Positions 12,355 through 23,934 of a DNA stretch of 64,000 nt are shown in pieces (position 1 is the first letter of the stretch; each line of letters begins with the position of its first letter). Where the stretch lies: positions 39,839,086 to 39,903,085 of the forward strand of contig CALNVZ010003425.1 of assembly GCA_940671915.1 (NCBI GenBank), given 5' to 3'. The position numbers and the translations under genes were made by a program. The stretch is from Paracentrotus lividus. Its lineage: Eukaryota > Echinodermata > Echinoidea > Camarodonta > Echinidae. The notes beneath the pieces were generated by a model. The model was not told the origin of the DNA, did no database searches, and worked only from the letters and a program-made list of their open reading frames with translations.

Positions 12355-15300
12355 ATGACTGAAACTCCAAGCATGTATGATATCTGTGTGGTCGGAGCTG
12401 GAATGGTGGGATCAGCTGCAGCTAAATGGCTTTCTAAACTGCATCAAGATAAGAAAATTTGCCTTATCGGGCCTCAAGAACCAACTGAAAAGGTATAGTA
12501 TATAGTTACCTCTATTCTAATTTAAAACACAAAAAACAGGTTATAAGAATTATGCAGAGACAGAGAAAGATTTGGAGTGGGAAACTTAAAAAAAAAAAAA
12601 AAAAACTCTTGTGCTCTTGTACATTAAAACAAGATAGTTTTTTAATACTTGGTTCCACTTCTTTGTCCTTCATTGTATTTTTAGCCCTAAGGAAAACAAG
12701 GATTTGTAATATTAACTTCCACAAGACTTTATTCTGAGATAAATATTCATACCTGGAACAATGAAATACAAGATGTCTAAGGCATCATCTATTATAATAC
12801 TAGTATCATCTTCTTCCTGTCCTTGCAAGACGATTTGGAGTGGGAAACTTTTAAAAGTATGGTACCATGAAATTGCCTAGATATCATGACTCATCTCCTC
12901 TTTTAGTGAGATCATATATATGGTTTTTGTCTTTTCAGTTTTTGCATGGTATATTATGTGAAGTTTTCTTTTCTTTTTTGATTAATTTTTTCTTTCTAAA
13001 TTAGTAGGAGTACACTATATCGATATGTAATAATAGTGCATTTCATGATATGACGACTATATGTGAACATCATCACTGTACATGCATTTCATGATGTGAA
13101 ATGCATGTACAGTGATGATGTTCACATATAGTCGTTTTGTTTTTGTTTTGTTTTTTCTAATTTATACTTACATCGTATTGAAAAATTGAATACAACAGAT
13201 TATTTCATGGAAAAGATTTTTGTTTTATATTTTCATTATAATGCAACTGTTCAACAGAAATTAAAGATGAATTATAGATTAAAACTGTGATACAGAAAAT
13301 ATTCTTTGTAGATTATTTTTGTAGTGAACCCTGCTTTTATTACAGGAGTGGCAATCAGAAAAGCGGGAGATATTTTCATCTCACTATGATGAAGGGCGCT
13401 TGACTAGAGAGCTAGATGAGAATCTGATTTGGGGTCTTCTGGCCAGGAGATCAATAAAGAGATACAGACAGATTGAGAAGGAAAGTGGTGAGTTGTTAAG
13501 TTTAGCTCAAGTTTGTAAAAAGTCGTAGGCCTAGGACCCAGTAAATTTTTATTGAAAGAGATGGAAAATAAAGTAGAAATCAGCCTTCTTATTTGGTATA
13601 TTTTGCTTCCAATGCACAAAGATATGAAAGTGTATCTCATTCATTCAAGAAAAATCATTAGCAATAAACTAGCTATAGTATAAAACAGTTTGAAGCAGGG
13701 ACTTGACTCCTTTATGGAACCACATCATCCAAAATAAACCCCTCCCAAAAAGTTTCGCAAATGGACTTTGGGCCATGATGACTTTTCAGGTACGCTTTAG
13801 TTATTCCTGATATTCATACCATTGGAAAGATAATTTATTCCCCTTTTTATTGATATCCTATTTGTAATGATTTTGTCATGCTTCAATGCACAGAATATCA
13901 AAATATGGAGAAAAGTAAAAAGTCGAATGTTGTAAAATGCACTTTTATTGATCACATTGAAGTTCCACAACTTGACTTTAGGTCCTGATAACTTTTGGGA
14001 TATTTTATAATTTTCATTGAATTCTATACCATTGTCAAGTTAATTTATTCCTCTCTTGATTGATACCTTATTTGTCATGATGATGTCATGCCTCGGTCCA
14101 CAGAAACCCTGAATACCACCTGAATACATGGCAAAGCGAAAGATAATTTTCAGTTTAAATTTCTGTAACACTACTTTGAACCTTGATACATTTTAATGTG
14201 GGTTTTTAATCATTATCAAACATCATGTCTGAATGCACATAACTTATGAATATAATGCAAAGTAAAAAGTGAAAAATTGCAAAATGCTTTGTTATTGCTG
14301 GCAACAGACAGTAATACTGACAATAGGCATTCAATTTGGAACATTTAACTTCTGACCTGTCCTAACATTCAGGTGTTCTGTGCATGCAAGAACAACACTC
14401 GTTACAATTAGGGTGTCATTAAAAAGAGGAATAAATTTACTTGACAATGGTATAAAATTCAATAAAAATTAGAAAAAACCCCAAAAAGTTATCAGGGCCT
14501 AAAGTCGAGTGGTGGAACTTCACTTTGATAAATGCATTTTGCAACATTTGGCTTTTTACATTTCTCCATATTCTGATATTCTGTGCATTGAAGCATGACA
14601 AAATCATTACAAATAGGATATCAATAAAAAGGGGAATAAATTATCTTTCCAATGGTATGAATATCAGGAATAACTAAAGCGTACCTGAAAAGTTATCATG
14701 GCCCAGACTCCATTTGCAAAACTTTTTGGGAGGGGTTTATATGAATGAGCTGCATGCCTGCTGTTGACAGAGTTCCTGTGTGAAAAATTCAGGGCAATAG
14801 TCTTTATTTGATGATCCTTTTAGATGTCAACACAAACATTGAAACAGGAATCACTCATAGCACAGTATGTTTTTTATTTAAATGGCACTACATATATTTT
14901 CTTTTCACTACGAGAACTGGAGAATATCTTTGAAAGAATTTGCTTACGGACATTCTTTTGAATAGAATTTGATAATTTCCAATCTTGTATCACATCTTCC
15001 ACAGCCACAGACTTTCCTCAAGAAGTTGGATGTATTAAAATTATTATGATTCTCTGTGCAGAGTTCTAAATCATCGCAGGAATACTTATATGTTCAAATC
15101 AGTGACTATGTAACCTCCTAATTGAAATAAAAGCGAATTCAATATCTAATCGTAATGACGTCATAGCAATCGCACGATTGGCTACGATTTCAAACCAATT
15201 TGCCCTTTACTCCTAAATAAAGGCTTGCAATTTTCAGAAATTCGATATCAGTATTCTTACAGTTAATTTGAACCTCTAATGATAAGATTCTATTCATTCA

Positions 15301-18300
15301 TACAGGAATCACTCATAGCACAGTATGTTTTTATTTCAATGGCACTATATATATTTTCTTTTCACTACGAGAACTGCAGAATATCTTTGAAAGAATTTGC
15401 TTATGGACATTCTTTTGAATAGAATTTGCTTATGGACATTCTTTTGAATAGAATTTGATAATTTCCAATCTTGTATCACATCTTCCACAGCCACAGACTT
15501 TCCTCAAGAAGTTGGATGTATTAAAATTATTATGATTCTCAATGTCGTATCATATCATCCACAGGCATAGACTTCTACCAGGAGGTTGGGTGTGTATACA
15601 CAGATGCTAAGAATGGAGAGAGACTCCGTAAGACACAGCAAAATGCAGAAGACCTTGGAATCGGCTCCTACAAACCTTTAGATGCTTCTGGCTTCCATGC
15701 TCAGTTTCCCTATCTACATTCAGGGGACGACTGGCAAATGATGTACAACTTTAAGAATGCTGGGTACATCAGTGCCAGAAACCTTGTTACAGCTCAGCAG
15801 AAGATAGCCACATCCCATGGCTGTGACGTCATCAATGATGTTGTCGTGAAAGTTCAGGAGGAGGATGACGATGGTGGGGATGGTTTCCTGAAGGTTGTTT
15901 GTCAGAGTGGACATGTAGTGTCTGTCAGGCGAGTCCTGCTATCCACTGGTGCCTTCACCAACTACTATAGCTTGTTACCTGAGGGCAAGCAGATTGATTT
16001 CTATCCCATTGAAGTCACTGTTGTGAAAGCAGAGTTAAGAAAGGAGGATGCAATGAGGATGGCAGATATGCCCGGCTTGTTGTCCAGAGTACCAGGAAAG
16101 GAATGCTATATGCTGCCTCCAATTAAATACCCTGATGGTGAGATATTATTTCCCATTCTCCTATCTGGGTCTTTACAGGCGCGTATCCAGGATTTGGCAC
16201 CCCGGGGGGCCCGATGTCATTTTGATTTTGGCGCCCCTAGTTATGGATCCAGAAAGGTATACCCCATATTTTTCCCTGTTACACTGCGCGAGACAAAAGG
16301 GGGGGGGGGGCGGAGAGGTGTTGAAAAAAGGCCCCCCCCCCCCCGAGAATACGCAGATGCTTTAAATACAGTCCAGGCCTCTACAAAAATTTCATTTTTC
16401 GCTAGCCCTGTCGGGCAAGTGAAATTTGGTTTTGCTTGCCCACAAGAAAAAACACTTGCCCAAATTTTCTTTTCATTTTCTTTTTTTAGACTCTACTCAT
16501 GATTTTATTTTTAATAGCAACTACCATCTGAGACCGAATAAGAGTCCATAAATTACGAGCGTATAGGAAGATTGCATACAAGAATATTTAGGCATGTTTT
16601 TTGTGTGATATTTTGTCTGATTCGTATTCATAAACACATATTATTTTTTTATTCCCACATATATGTTTATCTTTCTCTCAAATCATGGCTTGCCCGATCG
16701 GGCAAGTGAATTTGATCTTTACTTGCCCGCCAGTGGTTTTCACTTTCCCCGGGCAAGCGGGCAAGTGGGTTTGTAGCGCCCTGCAGTCCACTCCTGTTAT
16801 AATGAGGTGCTTCATTTGAAACCTCATAAAGAGCAAAATGGCTAGGCTGAGTAAGGAACACATCCATTTGCCCATGTTTTATAGTTTGACCAGGAAAAAT
16901 AACCTCATTGTAACATATCTCACTGTATCTATGCTCATTATAACTGGGTGGTGTTTCATGAAAGGACTTGTCGGACGTTTTATCCGACAAACTGTTATAA
17001 GCTACTGTTCTAATACTTGCATCTGATTGGCTGAGAGCAAATTTGTCAGATAAAATGTGCGACAAGTCCTTTGATGAAATGCCCCCCTGAAGTGGAATAT
17101 ATGTAAATCAATCACAGTCTAGTGGTCAGACGCAGATCCAGCTTCAGCCCTGTCAAAGCATTTCATCAGCCCAATAATTGTCTGGGGACAATAGCGACTC
17201 TATGTTTGTACATCATGCATGGCCCATACAATTCTTTGTCAGAGTTTATGCCGGATTCACTACTGGGTTGCTATATGACTGGGGATGTAAAGGTCATTGT
17301 TTTTTATGCCTGTTACAGGTGCTTTATCCACATGCTTTACATGTATCTCACAAAGGTGTAAAAAGTGGTTCCCAAGTAGGATCCTCTTTTGTGCACTAAA
17401 TTTAATATAGGGCCTAACGACCATGTTGATAATACATTGTGAAAGAGCTTTGATCAGCTAAATGGAAGATAATCATTTATTTTGAAATAGCACAATATTA
17501 AAAAAATAGAACTTAGTCAGGTTAACTTCATTACACACGCTAAAAGGTATAGCAGTGTATGTAATATTCTTTTGAGTAGGGTCATTAACAAAGTTCCACA
17601 TTGCGTCCGTATCACAGGAAAGTATTACCTCAAGATTGGAGGGTACAACACCAGCATAACTGTACTTCACAGTCTTCAAGAGATGGCAAAGTGGTTCCGA
17701 TTACAAGGACAGCAAGAAGATGATATAGATGATGCCTTAGATATCTTGTACTTCATTGTTCCAGGTATGAGTATACTCCAATCTATAATCTCATAACAAA
17801 GTGTGGTATCTCATAACAAAGTGTGGAATGTAATGTTACAAATCCTTGTTTTTCTATGGCTAGAAATGTAATGAAGTACGAAGAAGTGGAATTAACAACA
17901 ACAACAAATAAAAAACACCTACAAGTTATAGTCAGCTACAGTCTAAATAGTGAACATTATAACCACATTCCACTAATTACAGATCATGGTTTAAGTAAGC
18001 TATAAATTCATGTTAATTATGTTATCATTATGCTGCAAATTTTTATATAGAATCCTTGAAAGTTTATTTAAATATCATTGCAACATAATCTTTATTATGT
18101 AATTTTTTGTGGTGAAAAATCATAATACCCTTGACCTACAATGAAGCTTAGAATGTCATGACTACCAGTAATATCTCTCTTCACTTTCCCAATAATCCTG
18201 TTGAACAACGTTAAGTAAGTAGGTTTGTATTATATCATTGCTTTCTGTTCATATGAATCTTCAAACCTCAATGAAATTGTAGTTGTCTTAGTAATTTAGA

Positions 18301-18642
18301 CCTGGTACTTTGTCCTCAATATTTGGCTGGTTAGTCTTGTACGAGCTTTGTCAAATAATTCCTCTCCAAATGTGTTTTTCCGTTTCTGTTCTAGATTTAA
18401 GTCCCATCTCAGTAACCACTTCATGCTGTGCCAGCTCCCATACGTCAACAAAAAGGCCGTATTGCGACATGATAACAGCTCGCCTAGGTGCTGTCATTGG
18501 TATGTGTGGTCAGGGGGCTAAGTCCAGCGATGAGATTGGTAGAATGGCTGCACTGATGATCGCAAAGGGATCTTGGGATCATGACCTTCCTGCAGAATTT
18601 TTCAAGTTACAGTATAAGAAAACTGAGATCGCGAAGCTATGA
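12355..18642 (+). CDS. Peroxisomal-type FAD-dependent sarcosine/amine-oxidase-like protein, paralog 2 (5 coding exons, 415 aa)
   Basis: Same family and architecture as the minus-strand paralog. Coding exons are 12355-12492, 13346-13487, 15565-16137, 17618-17764 and 18395-18642; phases 0,1,1,1; total 1248 nt. The FAD loop GAGMVGSAAA is at residues 14-23, SHYDEGRLTR at 58-67, and TSCC at 342-345 is the likely covalent flavin cysteine region. GKYYLKIGGYN begins exon 4, and GQGAKSSDEIGRM lies near the end. The protein ends EIAKL: Ala-Lys-Leu is an accepted peroxisomal type-1 targeting signal, as expected for an H2O2-producing oxidase of the PIPOX type. The start is MTETPSMYD; an upstream ATGCAAGGATGA is out of frame and closed. 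Introns hold a perfect hairpin, a 1 kb fold-back, pseudo-exons and several MITEs. A 254-residue open frame spanning exon 3 is exon sequence read through into an intronic repeat. Exact substrate unknown. Confidence 0.87.
13053..13135. repeat. Perfect 39-bp inverted repeat with 5-base loop
   Basis: From ACGACTATATGTGAACATC at the left to GATGTTCACATATAGTCGT at the right the arms are exact inverse complements over 39 bases, around a TGATG loop. It lies in intron 1 of oxidase paralog 2. Such perfection means a recent origin, an active constraint, or an artefact. Confidence 0.9.
13734..14740. mobile_element. Fold-back element of about 1.0 kb
   Basis: Left end ATAAACCCCTCCCAAAAAGTTT and right end AAACTTTTTGGGAGGGGTTTAT are inverse. 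Similarity continues through both arms (for instance TACGCTTTAGTTATTCCTGA against TCAGGAATAACTAAAGCGTA) to a centre near 14240. It has no coding capacity and sits in intron 2 of paralog 2. Confidence 0.85.
14844..15540 (+). pseudogene. Tandem intronic duplication with two decayed copies of the exon 3 start
   Basis: Two direct repeats, 14844-15054 and 15302-15540, both begin ACAGGAATCACTCATAGCAC and end with a splice-acceptor-like TCTTCCACAG. Each is followed by coding-like sequence: 15005-15047 and 15491-15533 read TDFPQEVGCIKI in the exon 3 phase. The real exon 3 starting at 15565 reads IDFYQEVGCVYT after the matching CATCCACAG. Both copies stop being exon-like after about 14 codons; if spliced, copy 1 would reach a stop. 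The second repeat also has an internal 30-bp tandem doubling (GCTTATGGACATTCTTTTG). This looks like repeated duplication of the intron/exon border, leaving decoy acceptors. Confidence 0.75.
16176..16359. mobile_element. Small repeat element, family B copy 2
   Basis: Shares CAGGCGCGTATCCAGGATTT, the GGGGGCCCGATGT core and the AGAATACG end with the 8527-8773 copy. It lies 38 bases after exon 3 of oxidase paralog 2 and supplies the tail of a spurious long open frame. Confidence 0.7.
16371..16790. mobile_element. Repeat element with GGGCAAG-rich inverted ends
   Basis: The left end CAGGCCTCTACAAAAATTTC and the right end (inverse read CAGGGCGCTACAAACCCACT) are imperfect inverted repeats. CTTGCCC/GGGCAAG words are repeated on both flanks. 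It is about 420 bp, in an intron of oxidase paralog 2. Confidence 0.6.
16950..17089. mobile_element. Palindromic MITE, family C copy 1
   Basis: TTTCATGAAAGGACTTGTCG, then the inverse CGACAAGTCCTTTGATGAAA, encloses a CTGATTGGCTGAGAG core; about 140 bp. Copies 2 and 3 are at 19875 and 20081. Minus-strand frames through these copies repeat the peptide LSDKFALSQSDAS and are not genes. Confidence 0.85.
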
Positions 18643-18770
18643 CGAGGGTTTCATGATGGCTAGTCTAAAGTGAACATCTGAAATATTTAGAACATACAAC
18701 TTTTAATTTTAAATGGGACAACTACATGTATGCTGTTTTTATGTTGTTGAGCTTCACATGGTAAAGGGGT

Positions 18771-18880
18771 AAAGTCCAGCAATGAAATCAGTAGAATGGG
18801 GGCTTTGATGATTGCCAAGGGGTCGAGAGATCATGACCCTCTATGTGAACTACATGTATTCAGATTACAGTACAGTCTTC
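18771..18880 (+). pseudogene. Relic of last exon of an oxidase paralog
   Basis: Starting at AAAGTCCAGCAATGAAAT, the frame reads KSSNEISRMGALMIAKGS, then RDHDP. This is clearly related to KSSDEIGRM...MIAKGSWDHD in the real exon ending 128 bases upstream. No splice acceptor or matching upstream exons are visible. It is a partial tandem duplicate or what remains of a third gene. Confidence 0.75.
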
Positions 18881-19624
18881 TCTTGTTATAATAAGCATGG
18901 ATGGAATAAGACTTCATTATAATAATAATTTTCTTAGTCTTGCTTTGATAGATGTGCACATGTATGTGTCAGATATGTTCATAGAGTATAACAAGATTAC
19001 TTCATAAAAAGCTTGTTGTCTTGGTCGCGAGCACCTTGCTGTAATAGGAGTGGATTATTGGATTATAGTTTGGTAACTTTCTTGACTCCACTGCCTTTTT
19101 AGCGCACTGGAACAGGAGCCATTATTTTGTTCAGTGCTTCTCTGTATTCCATGATCACAGTCAATTCTTCCAAAGTTCAGTGAACATCTGAAATTATTAT
19201 TTAGATGTAGGGTTTTAGAGGCGCAGATATTTTTTGACGTCCTTCAAGGTCATTTCAGAGAGACAAAATATTAAATCTGATTTTTAACGTGTAATACCTA
19301 TGAAAACAGTCCAATATGATCAATATTGGATTCAATTAATATTTTGCCCCTCCCACAAGATGATCATTGACCAATGAAATCATTGTGCGCGTGCAGCTGA
19401 CGTGACAAATTGCACTGCGTACGATTAATTGCGCATTTATTATGTGCATGCAGCTACATGACGTCATAATCAAACTGAGCTGCTAAATGATTTGAGCAAA
19501 ATATCAGACTTCAAATTCAATACAACTCAATTGCTATGCTAGTGGTGCCCTTAAAATTAAGATTGCTTCAAAAGGATGGCAAATTTACGATTTTAAATGT
19601 TTTTTGGGGTATCTAAATAATAAT

Positions 19625-19775
19625 TACAATATTGGATGATCAATTTTCGTAGGATACGTGAAATATTGTTACTCGCTGAAGAAAAATATTAGATTCGTCT
19701 TCAACTCATCCAATATTTTTCTTCAGCTCTTACAATATTTCTACGTATCCTACTCAAGGTCATCCAATATTCTCT
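19625..19775. repeat. Short fold-back repeat
   Basis: AATATTGGATGATC...GTAGGATACGTGAAATATTG on the left is inverse to CAATATTTCTACGTATCCTA...GGTCATCCAATATT on the right, with GCTGAAGAAAAATATT near the centre. Confidence 0.7.
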
Positions 19776-19874
19776 AAATATTTGAAATATTGAAATGAGC
19801 CAATTATGTAGCCTATACTTTAAAGATATAGTTGGGATATGTATGGGAAAGGGGCAAAGTAAAGTAAAAAGATC

Positions 19875-20021
19875 TGGGGGGGGGGGGGTTTCATGAAAGG
19901 ACTTGTCAGACATTTTATCCGACAAACTGTTATAAGCTACTGAAATGCTTGCATCTAATTGGCTGAGAGCAAATTTGTCGGATAAAATGTCCAACAAGTC
20001 CTTTGATGAAATGCCCCCCTG
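19875..20021. mobile_element. Palindromic MITE, family C copy 2
   Basis: Has the TTTCATGAAAGGACTTGTC and GACAAGTCC-type ends and the GATTGGCTGAGAG-like core (here AATTGGCTGAGAG). It is preceded by a G homopolymer. Confidence 0.85.
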
Positions 20022-20024
20022 TAG

Positions 20025-20078
20025 GTTTTGACCTTCCTGTAGAAGTTTTCAGATTACAGAATAAGAAAACTGACCATC
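20025..20078 (+). pseudogene. Second relic of the oxidase C-terminal exon
   Basis: Reads FDLPVEVFRLQNKKTDH, against HDLPAEFFKLQYKKTEI in the intact paralog 2. It overlaps in content with the relic at 18771-18880, so it is a separate copy. It lies exactly between two family C MITEs, and the peptide breaks at the left edge of the second. Confidence 0.65.
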
Positions 20079-20080
20079 TG

Positions 20081-20220
20081 GAGGGCGTTTCATCAAAGGA
20101 CTTGTCGGACGTTTTATCCGACAAACTGTTATAAGCTACTGAAATGCTTGCATCTGATTGGCTGAGAGATGATTTGTCGGATAAAACGTCCGACAAGTCA
20201 TTTCATGAAATGCCCCCCTG
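20081..20220. mobile_element. Palindromic MITE, family C copy 3
   Basis: GGACTTGTCGGACGTTTTATCCGACA and its inverse are almost intact here, making it the best preserved of the three copies. Confidence 0.85.
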
Positions 20221-20321
20221 AAAATCTGTATTTTCAAGAGGTGATACTCTTCTTCTTCTTCTCGAGTCCTTTCTCTCAATTCTGTTTGTGTTTATGATTG
20301 TTAGATGAATTAGAATTTGAT

Positions 20322-20668
20322 TCAGACTCTGCCCATTAAATACTGAACGCAGGCGATCCCATGAGGCGAAAAAGTAGTCAGATCAGCTGGGGAACAGGGG
20401 TTAGGCAGAAGAGGGCATTGTAGGAGGTGACTCATGGTCTCCTCCTCTCCGCATTCGCGTACTGGACGTCCTTTGGTGTTGATGCCCCATTTGGCCATTA
20501 GTGCCAAGCAACATGCAAATACTGTTTAATGATGACTAAGTTTTGAATATTTGAATATGTTTACAGCTGATGATACTCAAAAGAAATTATAATCATTATG
20601 TACTGTAAGCGCTTTGGTCTTAACAGGTAAAGCGCTTTATAAGAAACCGGTATTATTATTATTATTAC
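20322..20668 (-). mobile_element. Relic of a non-LTR retrotransposon C terminus
   Basis: The minus-strand frame 20322-20507 contains C-x3-G-EEETMSHLLQC. This Cys/His pattern (CxxCG...HxxxxC) is typical of the C-terminal end of LINE reverse-transcriptase proteins. A plus-strand AAAGCGCTTTATAAGAAACC followed by a TAT-rich microsatellite at 20625-20668 resembles LINE/SINE 3' ends and may be a second, independent insertion. Confidence 0.55.
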
Positions 20669-20979
20669 CCTAATAAAAGACAAATGTTTTGATTTACGTA
20701 GCTATGAATGTTCAAGCATGTAGGTAAGAAAAACAGAACAAAAACAAAAACAAACTTAATTAAAGTTCAGCATTTATTCAACCTGACAAATTAAATTTCT
20801 CTACTCATAATGAAACAAATTCCTCAGGGCATTATGTGTGTTATTACTATGCCTAATTATGGATCACAGACCATAAAAATACATCTGCATGGGTGTTAAA
20901 ACGTTTCACTTAATTGAAGAGACGGGATTATAATTCAATTTGGATTTAATTTTTACTTGATTTATCATGAAGTTTAGTA

Positions 20980-21206
20980 AAGGGCAAGTCCAAGCTATTT
21001 TGCAACTCTGTCCCATGCGTTACTGATGAATAACTTAGTTATGAAATGATACATTTTATTTTTTTTTTCAAGTTTTGGGGCGGGTTCTGTACCTTTACCC
21101 AAAACATGAAAAATAAGTGAGATGTATCATTTCATTATTAAGTCATGGTGAATTATTCGTTACTAACGGGTGGGACAGAGTTGCAAAATAGCTTGGACTT
21201 GCCCTA
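20980..21206. mobile_element. MITE with about 35-bp near-perfect inverted ends
   Basis: AGGGCAAGTCCAAGCTATTT...CTCTGTCCCA at the left is mirrored at the right end (TGGGACAGAG...AAATAGCTTGGACTTGCCCT). It is about 226 bp, non-coding. Confidence 0.9.
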
Positions 21207-22484
21207 AAAGTAAGTTGAAATCTGGTGTGAGTAAATTTGGTGTGATGGCAAGAGATTTAAAAGTAGTGCTGATTTTATGCAGATCCCCCTGTAATAAAAT
21301 AGTGTAATGGCAACTGATATATTTCTCACTTCAATATTTGTCAAAACATATCAAATAATTGTAGGCCTTTACTGTATTAGATTATAGTTTTATTACAAAA
21401 ATGAAAGTTTAAATGCATAAAGTTTATATTTGTAATACAATTATATAAAGCCTCTATAGTGTATATGGGTTGTTAATGCATATATAAGAATTTCTTTATA
21501 TGAACTAAAGAGGCATACCTTTTTGTTCAATGAAATGTCTTAAGTCATCATGTACCAGTTGTTCGGATCTCCAAAGTGAGTTTAAAACCATAAAATATTC
21601 TCAGAATAATATATTATAAAATATTTATTATGAAAATATATTTATAAAATATCAAATTTGAATAACAAACTGAAATATTTTAGATTATATGGATTTTAAA
21701 TCTATTATTATATTTTTTAACAGTTATTAAAGTGACTGAAAATACGAAGCATTATATTATAGAAACAATTATATAGTTCTAAACAATATGGTAGTTGGGT
21801 TATAAGATTATTTTTCCTTATATCAAACTGTTCATATTTACTTATTATAATCATAGATCTAAAAGTATGTTATTATTGATGATGTCGTTTTGTTTTAAGG
21901 GAGTTTAATCATTCAATGTCATATGTGAAACATTTTCAAAACAATAATGTAATATATGTTCCAATAAGAGTGGCGGCAATTTCATTAAACGACTGGGGGA
22001 CGGAAAACTGGAAGGGGAATTAATTATACACTCGACCGGAAATATACATCAATATTTTTATACCCAAACTTCAAAATCGAATAACCTCCTTCGCATATTT
22101 TTCAAAAACTAATGGAAATTTTATGAATAAAGTGCTGGAACACATAAAATTTTGAAACAATGAAATATTGTACAGGGGAAGTATACTACTACGGATTATT
22201 GTTGCCTGAATATGTGTTTAATCATTCAGCAATAATTGTGATATAAGTCATGTCACTGACGCAAATAAATGTTTTGTACTAACATATTAGTAGTCGTGTG
22301 ATTTAGTCATGCATATTTCTACATGTTCTTTGCATTTCAGGCCTCTTTGCCTTCTTTCAATAGGAATATGGGATTCATGTGTTATTTTAATTCTAGAATG
22401 ATGTTTACTGATGTAGGCCTAGCTAATCCATTACCTTGCAAATTAACAGTAATTCACAATAATAATTATTTTTAAAAAAATATA

Positions 22485-22518
<34 letters not shown>

Positions 22519-23934
22519 CACAAGGTTATCAAAGATCAGCTAAGCTTCATTATGAAGAGCTTGGTCGCAAAAGGGGGTTAGATCCTATCATTCTGAAAAA
22601 ACATGTTTTATCCATATAGCTATACTGTAATGCTTAGCAAATGTATTCATTAATTTTGATGAGAATGTAATCTTTTATTTAGTATTATTTTGTAGAGTCA
22701 AGACTAATAGCCATAGCTTCATTGAAAAAATGATCCCTTTTCCTTGAAGATTGATCCAAATTAGCTCAAGGTTGCAAATTACCAATTTTGCAACCTTGAG
22801 CAAGCTGTCCGTATATGAATTCCCAACTTGATTTGTGAAAAGGACAAGAATGAGANNNNNNNNNNNNNNNNNNNNNNNNNNNNNNNNNNNNNNNNNNNNN
22901 NNNNNNNNNNNNNNNNNNNNNNNNNNNNNNNNNNNNNNNNNNNNNNNNNNNNNNNNNNNNNNNNNNNNNNNNNNNNNNNNNNNNNNNNNNNNNNNNNNNN
23001 NNNNNNNNNNNNNNNNNNNNNNNNNNNNNNNNNNNNNNNNNNNNNNNNNNNNNNNNNNNNNNNNNNNNNNACGTTTCTGAGGGATTACGCAACCCGTCTA
23101 CCACTCTAGACAGTGGGCGTGGCTTGGAGGAATTGTAAACAATCTCGGCCATTTGAGGACACGCGCACTAGTACTACGCTACATCACGTGCACGGTTGGG
23201 ATGTTGTACGCGATACGGTCGTACCTGCTGCGCTGCTGTACTACATAGAATTGAATTCTGCGAGAAAGACTGTGCAGCGAAAGTTAATGTAAGTCATCCT
23301 GCCTAACGTTAGAGTCTGGACAGATTTATTCTACTTTGACATCAAAAGAAGCAAGTGAAATATCAACTTTCAGTATATATAGGCCTTACCGGTAATCGAG
23401 TTGACTTGTTAACTTATCATGTGATCTGATACGTTTATTTTACTGAAGTGAAGTGATGTGTTTTGACCTGTCCTGATCGGGGCAGTTGATTTTAACAATG
23501 TCAATTGTCACACTCATAGCAATGACAATTCATGACAGACAATTTTGCATCCCTGAAAGCCGACACCACCTATTTCATGACCTCTATTTAATAAAGTTTA
23601 AGGGAATGAGGTGGGACATGAGTCATGATTTGGCACTTTTTTGTTGTATTTGTAGGGTTGGGGTTGGATGTCTGCAGACACCTAAAGAAAGATGAGGCCT
23701 TGCTTTTTTTTAAGGATTAAGTCAACCCCCTCATCCCATGCTAGAGATGTAGATCATTACCATGTATTTTTTAATCATTTTATTTATTTTTTTTTTTTTT
23801 CAACTAGATATTTTTTCTAAATATTTCAACTTCATAGATTTGACATTGTTCTCTCTCCCATTTTGTTTTATTAACATTATGACAGGCGAATTGACTGATC
23901 ATATTTCATATCATTAAAAAAAAATGCCAATAAT
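21207..23934. other. Gene-poor spacer with assembly gap; possible BAAT-like leader exon
   Basis: AT-rich with no supported exon up to the 215-base N gap (22856-23070). After the gap, 23072-23160 is repeated at about 43985-44085 (GTGGGCGTGGCTTGGAGG). The relatively GC-rich stretch 23160-23289 ends in a donor (AAAGTTAAT/GTAAGTCA). It could be the promoter and untranslated first exon of the acyltransferase-like gene starting at 23935; this is inference. Confidence 0.35.
22856..23070. other. Assembly gap (215 N)
   Basis: Run of undetermined bases. Open frames reported across it are meaningless. Confidence 1.

Noticed and set aside
15738-16502. 254-residue plus-strand frame as an independent gene
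   Set aside because: Its first 133 residues are exon 3 of oxidase paralog 2. The rest is intron and a family B repeat after the GTGAG donor at 16138.
16667-20196. Three minus-strand frames sharing LSDKFALSQSDAS-like peptides, which look like a small protein family
   Set aside because: The shared peptide is the translation of the 140-bp palindromic MITE family C; no splice or start context.
22766-23152. Frames across the N gap
   Set aside because: Most residues are undetermined; no information.
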